Source: Cephalotrichum gorgonifer
Taxonomy: Eukaryota; Ascomycota; Sordariomycetes; Microascales; Microascaceae
DNA: 64,000 nt
NCBI GenBank assembly: GCA_900312665.1
Contig: ONZQ02000014.1
Span: 1,023,924 to 1,087,923, forward strand
Direction of reading: 5' to 3'
Position 1 is the stretch's first letter. Each line of letters opens with the position of its first letter. Below are positions 45,094-56,289 of the stretch, piece by piece. The notes under the pieces are model-generated. The model was not told the DNA's origin. It was given only the letters and a program-made list of their open reading frames with translations, and made no database searches. The position numbers were made by a program, and so were the translations under genes.

Positions 45094-46657
45094 AGTAGGC
45101 ACGGAAGTCTTTTTGGTAGCTGGTTTTCTCTCCAGCGCGGGGCTAGTCTTTTTTGGACGGGTGAGATGTGATATAATTCCACATGGGTCGGGCGGGAGGA
45201 GTACTTCGGAGGGCGGGGAGGGCGGTGTCTTGCGCTTCTTTTGTTTTCGAAAGAGCGAGGGTATTCAAAAAGAGCAGCAAGGTGTTTGGAACTGTATCGG
45301 GGCCGGCTGTATTATTAGAGAGGTGCCCTAGTCGGGCTGGTGTGGTTCTTTTCTTTTTCTTCCTCGTTTCTAGTGGTCTCTTGATGTTTGGACTTTTCTT
45401 TTTCGGCTGCTGTATTCATTAGATGCTATCCATTAGAAGTAGTGAGATTCAGTACGGAGTGTATCGCGCGGGACTTGGAGATTCCAGTCTGAGAAGCCAA
45501 AAAGAGATGTCTTCTGCTAGAATGCTTGTCTTTATCGTTGGAACTGAATCGCGATGTCCTCTAACGTAGATGTAGTCGAGTTTCGTGTTATGCGAGCTAT
45601 TCAATGGAATAAATAGCCTATCAGAGTATATCTCTCATTCTCTCTCGCTCTCTCGGCGAGGCTCTGTACGTGTGTCGCGCTCTCTCTCATGGTCTCTTTG
45701 TTTCGTAAGAATATTCTCTCACTACTCTCCCGCTACTACTTTCTCTCACTCGCGGCTCTTCGATATTAGCCGAGTGCAAAACTATAGGTCATATCGGCGG
45801 GCAACTCTATATGATCGCCGAGATTCATTCCCCACGCGGGAAAGCCGCGTCCGACCGGGATACGATCCTCGCCCCTCCTTTCGTCCTTGCTCTGGGTTTG
45901 CCTTTACCGCCTAATTGGTTTTAATATAGGTTGCTATTCTTCCTCCCACGTTGGCCGATATTGCCTCGTGGCTTTCCGAGGAGCCTGAGTGAGTTAGTTC
46001 CCTGATCGTTGTACGCCTTCCTGGTTCCCCTCCTCCCGTTTCTCCCCGCCTGGTCGTACACCCTCCCTCTTCATCTTTGCCTCTGGTCCCTTAATGTTCT
46101 CCAATCTCAACTTCTCACTCCTCCCCCAATAACCCCACACTCCCATGCCCCCGCATGATATCGGGATTTGGGGAACCAATATTATCCTCAGGCAGCAGTA
46201 TCCTATTTTCCCACAGTCGGGGAATGAGTGGGTTTTGTTACTGCCGAAGGGCAAGATAACTTGGGCAGGGGTAGTATAGATTAAAACATTAAAATAGCTC
46301 CGTTCTGGGCCTCTCTTACTTTGGCCCCGGAGAGCGACCTCGTCGCGGCCAGTAGCATCGGACTGCGGCCTGTCCCGACGGGTTGCGTTACTCTGGAAGA
46401 AATGGGTCAATGGAGTAAAACTGTCGGTATCTGTGGCTCTGGATATGACTCTGCAGGGGCTAGGAGATCGTGAGGGGGTAGGTAGGGGATGAGAAGAGCT
46501 GGATGGAGAGCTGTATACGTATAATGAGCATACCGCCCGATCGACCGGTAGGCGTACCGTTCTTCTCCACCCCATCCTTTGGTCTCCTTCATTCTCGGAA
46601 GCCAACTGTAGACCACCAGCCCGTTACATTCAGCGCACTCGTGTTATCTGATTCAAG
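45094..46657. other. Intergenic, no gene seen
   Basis: Contains the KDM5 3' flank, a CT-rich microsatellite-like tract near 45630-45690 and a TACGGAGTG variant word at 45453. No supported frame. Confidence 0.4.
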
Positions 46658-48239
46658 ATGCGTCTCTCGTTGGCAGCGGCCGCCCTGGCCACCCTCACGG
46701 GAATGGGTGAGTAGCCCCGACATTGATGGTTTTTTTTTTCACTACCGAAGCCCTGGTACGCGTACTGATACTGACACCTCCTCTCTCCCTTCCAAGCCCT
46801 CGCCCAGGACACTGAGGCCCTCCCGTTCCCGACAAGCTGTCCCGGCGTAGGGGCCAACCGCTTTTCCTACACGCTCAACGACGCGTGGGAGATAACCAAG
46901 ATCGGCGGCGGGCTCCGGCAGCCGCGCGCGCTCGTCTTCGACACGCTCGGGCAGCTCCTGGTGCTCCAGTCCCAGTACGGCATCTCGGGCCACACGTTCG
47001 GGGCGGACGGGTGCATCGCGAGCACCAAGACCATCTCGCAGAATATCCGGTTCAACCACGGGCTCAGCCTCTCGCCCGACGGGAAGAAGCTATTCGCGTC
47101 CTCGGAGACGACCGTGTGGAGCTGGGACTACGACGCTGCGACCATGACGGTGTCGAACCAGAAGACGGTGGTGAAGAGCATCAGCACGGGGATTCACAGC
47201 ACGAGGACGGTGCACGTCGTGCCGCAGCAGCCGAACCTCATCGTGGTCTCGGTCGGGAGTAACGCCAACTTCGACATGCAGGCGGGGAACGCGCGGGCCA
47301 CTATGAGGGTGTTTGATTCCGATACCGCGCCGGCTGACGGGTGGGACTTTAATACGCAGGGGCACCAGTACGGGTGGGGTCTGAGGAACTCCATTGCGCT
47401 TGCTTTTGACCAGAACGGGCACGGCTGGGCGGCGGAGAACAGCGGTGATGTACGTTCAGCTGTTTCCTCCCTGCCCTTTTTCGACCTACTGTTTCAAGTT
47501 TTGAGAGGATGTCCGGACTGACGCACCTGTAAAGGACTTCCGAAGGACGGTCAATGGCCAGGCGACGGACATCCACATCGACAATCCCGCAGAGGAGCTC
47601 AACTACCGTGAGGCAACCCCCCTTCCCGTTCCCCCCACTTTCCCCTCAATGCATAAAAACACCCAACTCCCTTTAGGAACTGTTTTCTGACAACAATCTC
47701 CTTCAGTCGGAGATCCCACCGTCCCCAACGAGAACTGGTACGGCTACCCGACCTGCTTCACCGTCTGGGACCCGTCCTCGATCAGGGACAAACAGTTCAA
47801 GACGGGCGACCAGTTCGTCGTGACGCCCAGCGCCGACTTCGGCGACGAGCGGTGCAAGACGGAGTCGATCCCGCCGCGGCTCTCGTTCCAGTCGCACATG
47901 GCGCCCATCGACACGACCTTCGGCCCGGCGGGCGAGAACCTGTACATCTCCTTCCACGGGAGCTGGAACCGGCAGCCGGCGTCGGGCTACGCCGTCGTCG
48001 AGATCCCGTTCACGCAGCTAGAGGACGGCACGTACGACCCCGCGGCGCCGGCCGACAGCATGAGCTCGTACACGGAGATCCTGGCGGCGCAGAACCCGGG
48101 GACGTGCCAGAGCGTGAGCCTGACGCAGAGTACCTGCTTCCGGCTGGCGGCCCTGGCGTGGGATCCGAGCGGGACGAGGCTGTTTGTCTCGAGTGATAAC
48201 CAGCAGGAGGGCGAGATTTGGATCCTTCGGAAGAAGTAG
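46658..48239 (+). CDS. Secreted quinoprotein (AA12-like) sugar dehydrogenase
   Basis: Predicted extracellular PQQ-dependent pyranose/sorbosone dehydrogenase of the six-bladed beta-propeller type (AA12-like). Exons 46658-46706, 46797-47449, 47535-47607 and 47707-48239 give 435 aa. A signal peptide ending near ALAQ spans the first intron. Propeller segments include GGGLRQPRALVFDTLGQLLV, NHGLSLSPDGKKLFASS, HYGW-like HQYGWGLRNSIALAFD, GDPTVPNENWYGYPTCF, SHMAPIDTTFG and SFHGSWNRQPASGY. The C-terminal LAALAWDPSGTRLFVSSDNQ closes the propeller. No CBM1 or cytochrome domain is attached, so this is the single-domain ascomycete form. PQQ use and substrate are inferred from the family; a close alternative is an L-sorbosone dehydrogenase-like protein. 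Confidence 0.85.
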
Positions 48240-48928
48240 GGTGGCTCTCTTTGGAGGTCCTGGCTGGGAAGAGGAGGGGGGAAAGGGGGGGTTGGGATAG
48301 ATTGGGGCCTACGGGGTGGCCGCTGGGGCTTTCTGGGGTGCGACCGTCAAGCCACGCTGGGACGGTAAAATCCTCGGGCTGGACACGAGAGTTGATGCTG
48401 CCCTAGAGATTGCTCTTCCGCCCAAGCTAACGTCGTGGAGGATTCGTTAGTTATCGGATTGTTAGATTAAACGTTAGCATGATCAAGCAGGCGATGTGCT
48501 AGGAAGAACTTCCGAGTGGCAGTGTCCATTGGACATTCGATATTTTGACATGACATATGGTGACATCAATGAGGCTCCGCACATCGTGAAGTTGAAGGAT
48601 GTCGCTGGCGGTGATAAATAATACCTGCTTGTGCGTAGGTTTGGCTGACTGCTCCAAACCTGGGTGGTGATGGAGATGTGAGTGGTCCAAGAAGCCATGT
48701 GTCAACAGTCGGCAACACCTCCGTCTCTGGACCACTCAACAGCCCCGCCAACCCACCCCACTAAAGACATCCATTGCCATCTTATGCTCCATTTGTCCAC
48801 CCCCACAAACCACGACATCGTCACCCGCTGGCCATTACGCTCCAGCTCGACCCCCCCCCGTACCTCGCACGAATCCGCCACCCTCGCCCGAATTATCATA
48901 CAGATCTAACAGCTAGCTACCGCTCGCC
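48240..48928. other. Intergenic, AA12-like 3' flank to srp54 promoter
   Basis: About 0.7 kb without a supported gene; a CCCCCCCC tract lies near 48850. Confidence 0.4.
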
Positions 48929-50617
48929 ATGGTTCTCCAAGATCTCGGCCGCCGCATCAGCGGCGCCGTCCACAATCTCAACCGAGAGCCAAACCTCGAC
49001 GAGAAGGTAAGCCACCCCAGTCCAGCCGACTTCCCATCTTATCCCTTGTTATCCTCCCTCTCCTTTCTGCGAGACCTGATCTAACCCATACCACAGGCCT
49101 TCGATGCCATGCTCAAGGAGATATGCGCCGCCCTCCTCGAGTCCGATGTCAACGTCCGCCTCGTCGGCCAGCTCCGCAAGTCCATCCGCGCCGAAGTAAA
49201 CTTCAAGGACCAGCCCGCCGCCGTGAACAAGAAGCGCCTCATCCAGATGGCCGTCTTCAATGAGCTCGTCAAGCTCGTCGACCCCCACGCCGAAGCCTTC
49301 CGCCCCAAGAAGGGCAAGGCCAACGTCATCATGTTCGTGGGTCTGCAGGGTGCGGGAAAGACGACGACGTGCACGAAGCTCGCGCGCCACTACCAGGCCA
49401 GGGGGTTCCGCTCGTGCCTGGTGTGCGCTGATACCTTCCGTGCCGGAGCTTTCGACCAGCTGAAGCAGAACGCCACGAAGGCCAAGATACCCTACTACGG
49501 ATCCCTGACGGAGACAGACCCGGCCGTCGTCGCGAGGGACGGTGTGGAGAAGTTCAAGAAGGAGAAGTTCGAAATCATTATCGTTGATACCTCGGGAAGG
49601 CACAGTCAGGAGTCTGCGCTGTTCCAGGAGATGGTGGACATCCAGAACGCCGTCCGGCCCGACGAGACCATCATGGTGCTCGACGCGTCGATAGGCCAGC
49701 AGGCCGAGTCGCAGGCCAAGGCCTTCAAGGAGGCGGCTGACTTCGGTGCCATTATTATCACGAAGACGGACGGCCACGCGAACGGTGGTGGCGCCATATC
49801 CGCGGTCGCGGCGACGCACACGCCCATCGTCTTCATCGGGACGGGTGAGCACATGCTTGATCTCGAGCGCTTCGCGCCGAAGCAGTTTGTGCAGAAGCTG
49901 CTCGGCATGGGCGACATCACAGGGCTCATGGAGCACGTGCAGAGCCTGCAGCTGGACCAGAAGGACACGATGAAGCACATCGCCGAGGGCATCTTCACGG
50001 TGCGTGACCTGCGCGACCAGCTGCAGAACATCATGAAGATGGGCCCGCTGTCCAAGATGGCGGGGATGATACCCGGGATGAGCAATATGATGCAAGGACT
50101 CGACGACGACGACGGGAGCGCGAAGCTGAAGCGCATGATCTATATCTGCGACTCGATGACGGAGAAGGAGCTGGACTCGGACGGGAAGATGTTCATCGAG
50201 CAGCCGACGAGGATGACGCGCGTGGCGAGGGGGTCAGGGACATCGGTGAGGGAGGTGGAGGACCTGCTGACGCAGCAGCGGATGATGGCCGGTATGGCGA
50301 AGAAGATGGGCGGGAACATGAAGAACATGCAGAGGGCGCAGGCCGCGATGGCCGGCGGTAACAAGGCGCAGCAGATGGCGGCGATGCAGAAGAGGCTGCA
50401 GAGCATGGGTGGCGCCGGCGGTGGCGGGATGCCCGACATGAGCAGCCTGATGAAGATGCTCGGCGGAGGGGGCGGGGCTGGGATGCCAGATATGCAGGCC
50501 ATGATGCAGCAGATGGGGATGGGCGGTGGAATGCCCGGGATGGGCGGGATGCCCGGGATGGGTGGGATGCCTGGGATGGGCGGCACGGGAGGCCGCGGTG
50601 GGCAACGGAGGCGGTAG
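48929..50617 (+). CDS. srp54: Signal recognition particle 54-kDa subunit
   Basis: GTPase that binds signal peptides and SRP RNA, targeting ribosomes to the ER. Exons 48929-49006 and 49097-50617 give 532 aa. The N domain starts VLQDLGRRISGAVHNLNREP; the G domain has GLQGAGKTT (108-116), DTFRAGAFDQL, DTSGRH and TKTDGHANGGG. The linker has LLGMGDITGLMEHV. The Met-rich M domain includes MIPGMSNMMQG, KRMIYICDSMTEKEL and the RNA-binding RMTRVARGSGTSVREVEDLL. The C-terminal tail is unusually rich in Gly and Met, ending with MPGMGG repeats and a basic GGQRRR. Confidence 0.97.
50520..50585 (+). repeat. MPGMGG-coding tandem repeat in srp54
   Basis: An 18-bp unit encoding MPGMGG repeats about three to four times (atgcccgggatgggc type) near the 3' end of the gene. 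Confidence 0.75.
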
Positions 50618-51158
50618 GAGTTGGGTTACGATAATCGATGGCCTGGGGAAATGAGAACGAGGAAAAGGGGTGGGACTGTGAATAGTAGGGAGAAGGCATC
50701 GGCAAGGCGTTTGGTTCTGGGAATTGACAGCTTAACGATGAGCTTTTTGCATATCCGCTACACCCAGTTGAATTCCCCATGTGAGAGTATATAATGACGC
50801 CGACGGTTGGCTACTGAGATGTAGCCGGATATTCCCCGCACTATTCCGGCTGACGATCTCTACGCGATCGCCAGTCTGCCCTACATAGGTTATACAGTTT
50901 CACAGCTCGCTCTGGCGTCCATCTCTTCTGTAAAACATAGTAACCATTCTAGTTTTGTACGGACGGGTTTCCTATCTCCTAGAAAAGGCCCCCAAAAAAT
51001 ACATAATTCACCGTGGACCCTCCCAACCTCCAGTCCCCGGCTATTCTATTCCTTCACCCCGGCATCTCTGCCGTGGCCACACCTGGCCCACCACCTCCCT
51101 GTTTTTGTCCATTTACTTGTTTTTTTTTTCCTTCTTTCGAATCATTCTTCCAGCGCGC
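50618..51158. other. Convergent intergenic region srp54 / sdh3
   Basis: About 0.54 kb of 3' flanks. A T-rich tract at about 51119-51130 lies close to the sdh3 stop. No frame with support. Confidence 0.4.
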
Positions 51159-51865
51159 CTAGTACAGGAACCCAAGCGCCAGGGTAGCGACGACTGATGC
51201 CGCCCCGATGAGCTTTGTCCACAGCTTAATCTCCGGCCTGGAGAAGCCGATGGCGACGTCGTAGACGAGGTGCCTGATGCCGTTGAACAGGTGGAAGACG
51301 AAGGGGAAGGCGACGAGGCTCTTGGTCAGGCCCTTGACGACGAGGGGCAGGGAGGCGAAGGCGGCGACGAGGGCCGAGGACTCGACGTGCCAGCCGAGGA
51401 GAGGGGACACGAGGTAGAGGGTGCTGTAGACGTAGAGGGAGCCGGCGAGGGCGCCACCGGTTATACGGGTCCAGATGGAGGGCGTGAGCCAGGTCTGCTT
51501 GGGGTCGTAGATCTGCATGTGCGGGGAGAGGGGGCGGATCTTGCGCTGGGCGGCGAGGAGGGTCTCTTCGTCGTTCGCGGTGATCTTCTCCGTCGCGATG
51601 GAGCTGTGGGAGGGTGGATGGTTAGCTTTCCCTTGGCCCGATCTTCGTGGTGAGATGAGGTCTGCGCATACCGAGCGGGGGAGGAGGTGGATAGGGCTAG
51701 CCTGGCGACGTTCTGCGTGAACATGGCGGGTCGCGCCGCACCTGGGAATAACACAGTCAGCAATCGCGATCTCGAAGTTGGTGAACCTCCGGCAGTCGGA
51801 AGCTAAGATTCTTTCATTGACGCACCTCGGCGGAGGGCCGACAGTCCCACCCTTTGCGCAATCAT
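51159..51865 (-). CDS. sdh3: Succinate dehydrogenase cytochrome b560 subunit (complex II)
   Basis: Membrane anchor of mitochondrial complex II, carrying heme b and part of the ubiquinone site. Three exons, 51865-51826, 51741-51672 and 51603-51159, give 184 aa. The first 40-bp exon is inferred: it supplies a basic presequence MIAQRVGLSALRR that splices in phase into GAARPAMFTQNVARL. Mature family motifs are RPLSPHMQIYDPKQTWLTPS, SIWTRITGGAL (quinone-site Ser and Arg), three membrane helices, and HLFNGIRHLVYD near residues 141-152, where His141 is the probable heme ligand. A start at 51724 would also code, with a shorter presequence. Two CCAAT boxes and a CACGTG inverted pair lie upstream. Confidence 0.92.
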
Positions 51866-52066
51866 GGCTGCTTCCGGCTTTTGCTGCGAGAGCTTATGTG
51901 TGACGAGGGCGTTCGTGGGGTGGTTCGGCGGGCGATTGGGAGGGGGGCGGAGAGGGAAGTGTTGTCGTTCGTGGATGGTTCGGCGATCACGAGTTTCGAG
52001 GAGACGAAGTTATTCCGGGAAGCATCCCGACTGACGAACTGTCTCGGCACCTCGGTACAACTCTAG

Positions 52067-52088
52067 CCAATCGGGGCAGAGCCAATTG
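52067..52088. promoter_or_regulatory. Two CCAAT boxes upstream of sdh3
   Basis: CCAATC near 52067 and CCAATTG near 52083 lie about 200-220 bp upstream of the sdh3 start. CCAAT is the HAP-complex site widely used by fungal respiratory genes. Assigned by motif and position. Confidence 0.45.
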
Positions 52089-52102
52089 TCAAGGGAATAT
52101 GG

Positions 52103-52122
52103 TCACGTGTATACGCACGTGA
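52103..52122. promoter_or_regulatory. Inverted CACGTG pair upstream of sdh3
   Basis: TCACGTG, TATACG, CACGTGA form a perfect 7-bp inverted repeat with two E-boxes, about 240 bp upstream of the sdh3 start. It shares the TCACGTGA core with the oxa1 promoter. Confidence 0.6.
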
Positions 52123-52677
52123 TTGCTAGCACCCCACTCAGCAAGCGCCGGCACCAGCCGACACCACTCTGAAATTTCCGAGCTTGGGCTTCTCTTGCTC
52201 TTCTTCTCTCTTTTTTTTCTTCTTTTCGCTCCATGATCTCTCCGTTGCCGGTGACTCTGCCAAAAACGCCCGCACTGGTGGGCGTTTGCCTCTTACTCTC
52301 AATGGCGAGTCTCATACGGCGGCGGCAGCATTCTGCTGATTTTCTAGGGGTCAGAGAGCGAATTATAAATCCGTCTGATCACGATCTCCGAGCTATTCCG
52401 CGTCTTCAGGGTCTTTCAGACTTTTGAATGTCGTTTTAATCCGTCTGGCGGTCGTTTCATTTACGAGAATTACATTTTATTAAACGGATACCAATGTATT
52501 CTTCCGTGGGGAGGCAGCTTCCCCTTTCCCCAGCGGAAGAGGGCTCGCAGTTGGGAGAAGTCGGTCTCGTGTAGTAGCTGGTGGTAATGGGAGCCTCAGG
52601 CTCGATGCCGAACTCTCGCATCCCTGTCCGCGATATCTAGTATAAGTGACTGGGCCTTGGTGGTGGCCTCTCGCACC

Positions 52678-53292
52678 TCAGCTCGCAGCCTCTCGTACCA
52701 TCATGGTCTCGACGAGCTCCCCGCCCCCGAACACCAAGGTATCCGCCACCTTGAACCCGTACCTCTCGTAGATGGCCTTCGCCATGGGTGATGCATCCAG
52801 ATAGCAAGGCAGGCCGTCCTCGTCGGCCCTCTCCGCCCCCCACTTGATGAGGGGACCTGCGGCGCCCCTGCCCTGGTAGTCGGGCCTGACGGCGAGCATG
52901 TGCAGGTGCCAGTACTTCCTCTCCCCCATGATCTCCTTCCTCTTCCGGGCGATGCCGTCGAAGAACTCCGTCGCGAGCTCGACGTCCCCCTCGGGCGGGT
53001 AGGACGGGAAGTACTCATGCTCGGCCCTGGAGTCCTCGCGCTGCGGCGCGGACCACTTCGCGAAGCCGACGACGGTGGGCGGGGTGGTGGTGTCGTCCGT
53101 CGCGACGATGATGGTGGTGTCGGGGTTGGTGAAGTAGCCCGCGAGGGACTGGGCCCAGCCGGCGTGGGTGGCGGGGGAGGAGCGGGGGAAGCAGCGGATG
53201 GTGATGTACGACTTGGCGAAGGCGGACATATAGGCTTCCGTTATGCCGGGGCCGTCGTCTGGTGTGGCGACGCGGTAGGTGAAGGTTGACAT
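52678..53292 (-). CDS. GNAT-family N-acetyltransferase
   Basis: Predicted acetyl-CoA-dependent N-acetyltransferase of unknown substrate, single exon, 204 aa. The N-terminus MSTFTYRVATPDDGPGITEA is the usual first strand and helix of GNAT proteins. The acetyl-CoA loop is LHMLAVRPDYQGRGAAGPLI, matching Q/R-x-x-G-x-A. The last strands are YLDASPMAKAIYERYGFKVA. Fungal proteins of this type are numerous and mostly uncharacterised; no signal peptide or neighbour hints at a role. Confidence 0.88.
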   Translation of the reverse strand: MSTFTYRVATPDDGPGITEAYMSAFAKSYITIRCFPRSSPATHAGWAQSLAGYFTNPDTTIIVATDDTTTPPTVVGFAKWSAPQREDSRAEHEYFPSYPPEGDVELATEFFDGIARKRKEIMGERKYWHLHMLAVRPDYQGRGAAGPLIKWGAERADEDGLPCYLDASPMAKAIYERYGFKVADTLVFGGGELVETMMVREAAS

Positions 53293-54238
53293 GATTGCTT
53301 GGCGTGCTTCTCCCTGCTTCTGCCTACGACGTGTCTTTTTTAATTATTTTTTTCTTCTTTGGCTGGAGGTGAGAAGGGAGGGGACATGCGCGAGAGAATG
53401 ACGATAAGGATATCTCTAGGGTTTTCACGAGTTTGGGGGGAGAAATCTAGGGGGGTGGAGTGAATCTATTTTGCGTGAAAGAAGAAGAGCACCTTCTTTG
53501 ATCGGGCTAGCGGCGGAGTTATTCTCCACGGCGCGGGGATCCATATCGGGGGCCATGGAAATGTGTCGTGGGGTCTAAGTGTAGTCATCGGCTCCGGTCC
53601 TCGGCGAGGAGTCATCGGCGGCATCTTCGGGCTCAGGATAAATCGTCACTACATGTACTCACTCACATGGATGGGGAGAAGCACGCACGACCCCTTTCCT
53701 GGGACTCCATCTCATATCATCGATGCGAGTATGATATGGAATCTTGTATTACCCTTATTACTATTACCCCTTTCCTGGGACTCCATCTCGTATCATCGAT
53801 GCGAGTATGATATGGAATCTTGTATTACCCTTATTACTATTACCCCTTTCCTGGGACTCCATCTCGTATCATCGATGCGAGTATGATATGGAATCTTGTA
53901 TTACCCTTATTACTATTACCCCTTTCTTCTGTCCAGTTTGGCTCTGGAGTAAACTTTACCCTTTTCCCCTTTCTTGAGGTGACACTCTTGGCATGTTACT
54001 CTAGACTGTAACGCTTCATGATGTATGTTTGTAATGGGGAGGATAGTCTCAACCTCAACTTATGCTTGTCGATTCTTAGCAATACCCCGGGATCTACAAC
54101 CTTTAAGCCTATGGGCATTCTGGCCTATAAATTAAGAAAAAAGAGAGAATACATGTATCCAGATGTATCGCCAGTGCAATGGATATTTTACTGGGAGGAC
54201 ACACCTCGACGGCTCGATTATAATTCACAGGAGCGGGA
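53293..54238. other. Intergenic with a minisatellite
   Basis: The only structure is the 76-bp tandem array at 53691-53927. Apparent frames crossing it shift phase at every unit and are not coding. Confidence 0.5.
53691..53927. repeat. 76-bp minisatellite, three copies plus a partial
   Basis: Copies start at 53691, 53767 and 53843, with a partial at 53919. Units are identical apart from one base (A in copy 1, G in copies 2 and 3, within catctcRtatc). Each unit carries an inverted repeat around CGATGCGAGT: arms ATATCAT and ATGATAT are perfect in copy 1 (53714-53737) and one base off in the others. The length 76 is not divisible by three. Confidence 0.95.
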
Positions 54239-55360
54239 CTACTTCTCCTCTGCCTCCTTCTCTCCCTCTCGATCCTCCACTCGAGCTGTAAACCGCCCGG
54301 GCTTCTGGTCGGCCCAATGCGACCTGCTATCGAATCCAAACTGAAGTATCTCAGGACGCTGGTAATGCCCGGCAGCATCAATCCAGACCTTCACCGCCTT
54401 GAGCTGCGACAGGTCAATCTCGGCCTGCACCAGCTTCTCCTCCGACCCGGTGTGCGGCCCGGCCAGGAACGCGCAGAAGGGGTGCAGCACCGACGACCAG
54501 CCCCCTCCGGCCTTGACGAGGTCCTGCTTCCCCAGGTTCTCCTCCATCCAGTCCAAGCACGTCTCGTCGACGTAGTTCGACGCCGTGATGACGAAGACCT
54601 GAGCCGTCAGCGCGTGCGCCTTCATTAGCGCCTCGATCTGCGCGTCCGCGACAGCCTCGAAGCCCGCCATGGTCGACAGCGCGGGCCACGCGCCGGCGTG
54701 GATGTGCTGGTTCTGCGTGATGAGGGCCTGGCGCGCGCCGTTCATGGTGTTCTCCCAGCACGCCAGGCCACCGAGGTTGCACCCCAGCGACGAAATCGGC
54801 CAGGTGCGAAGCGTGCCGCCGTCACCCTGCGCCCAGACCAGGCGCTCGACGTACGTCGGCTGCAGCTTCCGGTGCACGCCCAGGATCGAGCCGTCGGCGT
54901 CGATGGTCACCTGCGAGTTGAAGAGGGTGTGGCCGTGGGCCATGCGCTCCGAGACGCCGAGGTTAACGGAGGTGCCCGTGCGGCGGCAGGCGTCCTGGAT
55001 GGCGGCCATGTCCTCGCCGTTGTGCTCGACCACGACGCTCTGCTCGGCGTATTGGACGAGGGCAGATACTTGCTTTAGTGGGGGGTAGCATTCGATCCAG
55101 TACTAATATGAGAGGCGCTCAAGAATTAAGGAAATTAGGCCACGGCGGCAAGACACTATTATGGGGAAAGGTGTTCGAGACGGTGAGTGACTTACGGGGT
55201 AGCCGGGGATGAAGGTCTCGGGGAAGACGAGGAGCTTAATGTCTTCGGCTGCCGCTTGTTCGATGAGGCGGACGACCTTCTTTATCGTAGCCGTCTTGTC
55301 CATGAAGACGGGGGCGGCGTGGGCCGCCGCTACCTTGAACTTCGTCTGCTTAGAGGCCAT
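54239..55360 (-). CDS. Nitrilase (carbon-nitrogen hydrolase)
   Basis: Predicted to hydrolyse nitriles to acids and ammonia, cytosolic. Exons 55360-55196 and 55102-54239 give 342 aa. The catalytic triad is complete: Glu48 in LVFPETFIPGYP, Lys134 in VHRKLQPT and Cys170 in GGLACWENT. The intron falls just after the Glu loop, giving GYPYWIECYPPLKQ. Downstream are HIHAGAWPALS and the late His-containing segment. Most fungal nitrilases have CWEHYNPL at the Cys site; this one has CWENTMNG, so substrate choice (aliphatic nitrile, aromatic, or cyanide-type) cannot be told. A decayed copy of its 5' end lies about 3 kb downstream on the plus map (58158-58390). Confidence 0.9.
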
Positions 55361-56289
55361 GATTGCAACAGTAGTAGGATAGGTACAGAGAGAAGTCGTG
55401 GACGGTAGGTAGGGAGAAAAAAGCGTGCTCGTAAAGGCTTGGCGATGTTGTGAAGCTGCGGTGTGATGTAGTAGAGATACCCCACTTTTGAAGTACTGGA
55501 CCCTTAAAGAAGAGATACCATAACCCCACTTTTCAATGGAACTGGGACTGTTCAAGCTAGAACTGCTACAAATCCGTAATATCTCGGACACCAGGTGTTC
55601 CAACGAATAGCGCCGTGTAAGTCAGGCGCCGGACTGCTAACACCCCTGGCACATGCATGAACCATTTACAAGTACAGCGGGATGTTAATTATCATCCACC
55701 CGAACGAACCCAAAGGTCCATTGAGGGATTAAACGCTGTTTCCACCCCTCCTTTGGTTGTTCACTAAATAATACTACGCCGGCCCCGCTCCCGGCCGGCC
55801 GGGCGTCACTCCGACTCGGAAGTGGGGCACAACACCTACCATGTACCTAACGTCCCCAGTGCCATGACGCCAAGGGGCTTCTCGTACCAGCATATTCGTA
55901 TGTAGTCGAGCCGGTGTGATGCTCAGCGGGACCCTACAACGAGGATGAAGACCAATTCACAAAGTACGCCTAGATCCGACTTGCTATTACTCACCCCGTA
56001 GTTTTACCCCTGCCGTGGACTAGGAAGAGGTGCCCGCACACCCTGTCGCCTACATCGTCTTAACCACACACCTCCCCCCTCGCCCCGACTCCTCGGTGGG
56101 TTGCTCTTGCCCAGCAAGGACTCGTCCCCTGTGGACCTGGCCGAACGTACATGTAACCATTGAGAGCCTCATACTTTAAGCCAGCCGTGTCCGTCCACCC
56201 GTACCATTCCTTCTCCTAATCCTTCTCCTCGCTTTCCATCCTCTACCCCCCCCTCAACCTCAACCTCGACCTTATATCAAAACTCAACA
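55361..56289. other. Divergent intergenic region, nitrilase / ankyrin gene
   Basis: About 0.93 kb holding both promoters. The part next to the nitrilase start (55361-55460) is related to 58290-58390. The ankyrin-side leader is CT-rich. No extra frame. Confidence 0.4.

Larger units (their letters stand above)
51866..52677. other. Intergenic, sdh3 promoter to GNAT 3' end
   Basis: Holds the sdh3 regulatory sites. A 64-codon frame at 52233-52427 starts MISPLPVTLPKTPALVGV after a T-rich tract, but I see no support for it as a gene. Confidence 0.4.

Noticed and set aside
49049..50095. A 348-codon minus-strand frame opposite srp54
   Set aside because: His/Leu/Val-rich shadow of the SRP54 coding sequence.
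53563..54011. Several overlapping frames across the 76-bp array
   Set aside because: The period is not divisible by three, so each frame merely samples the same repeat in different phases.
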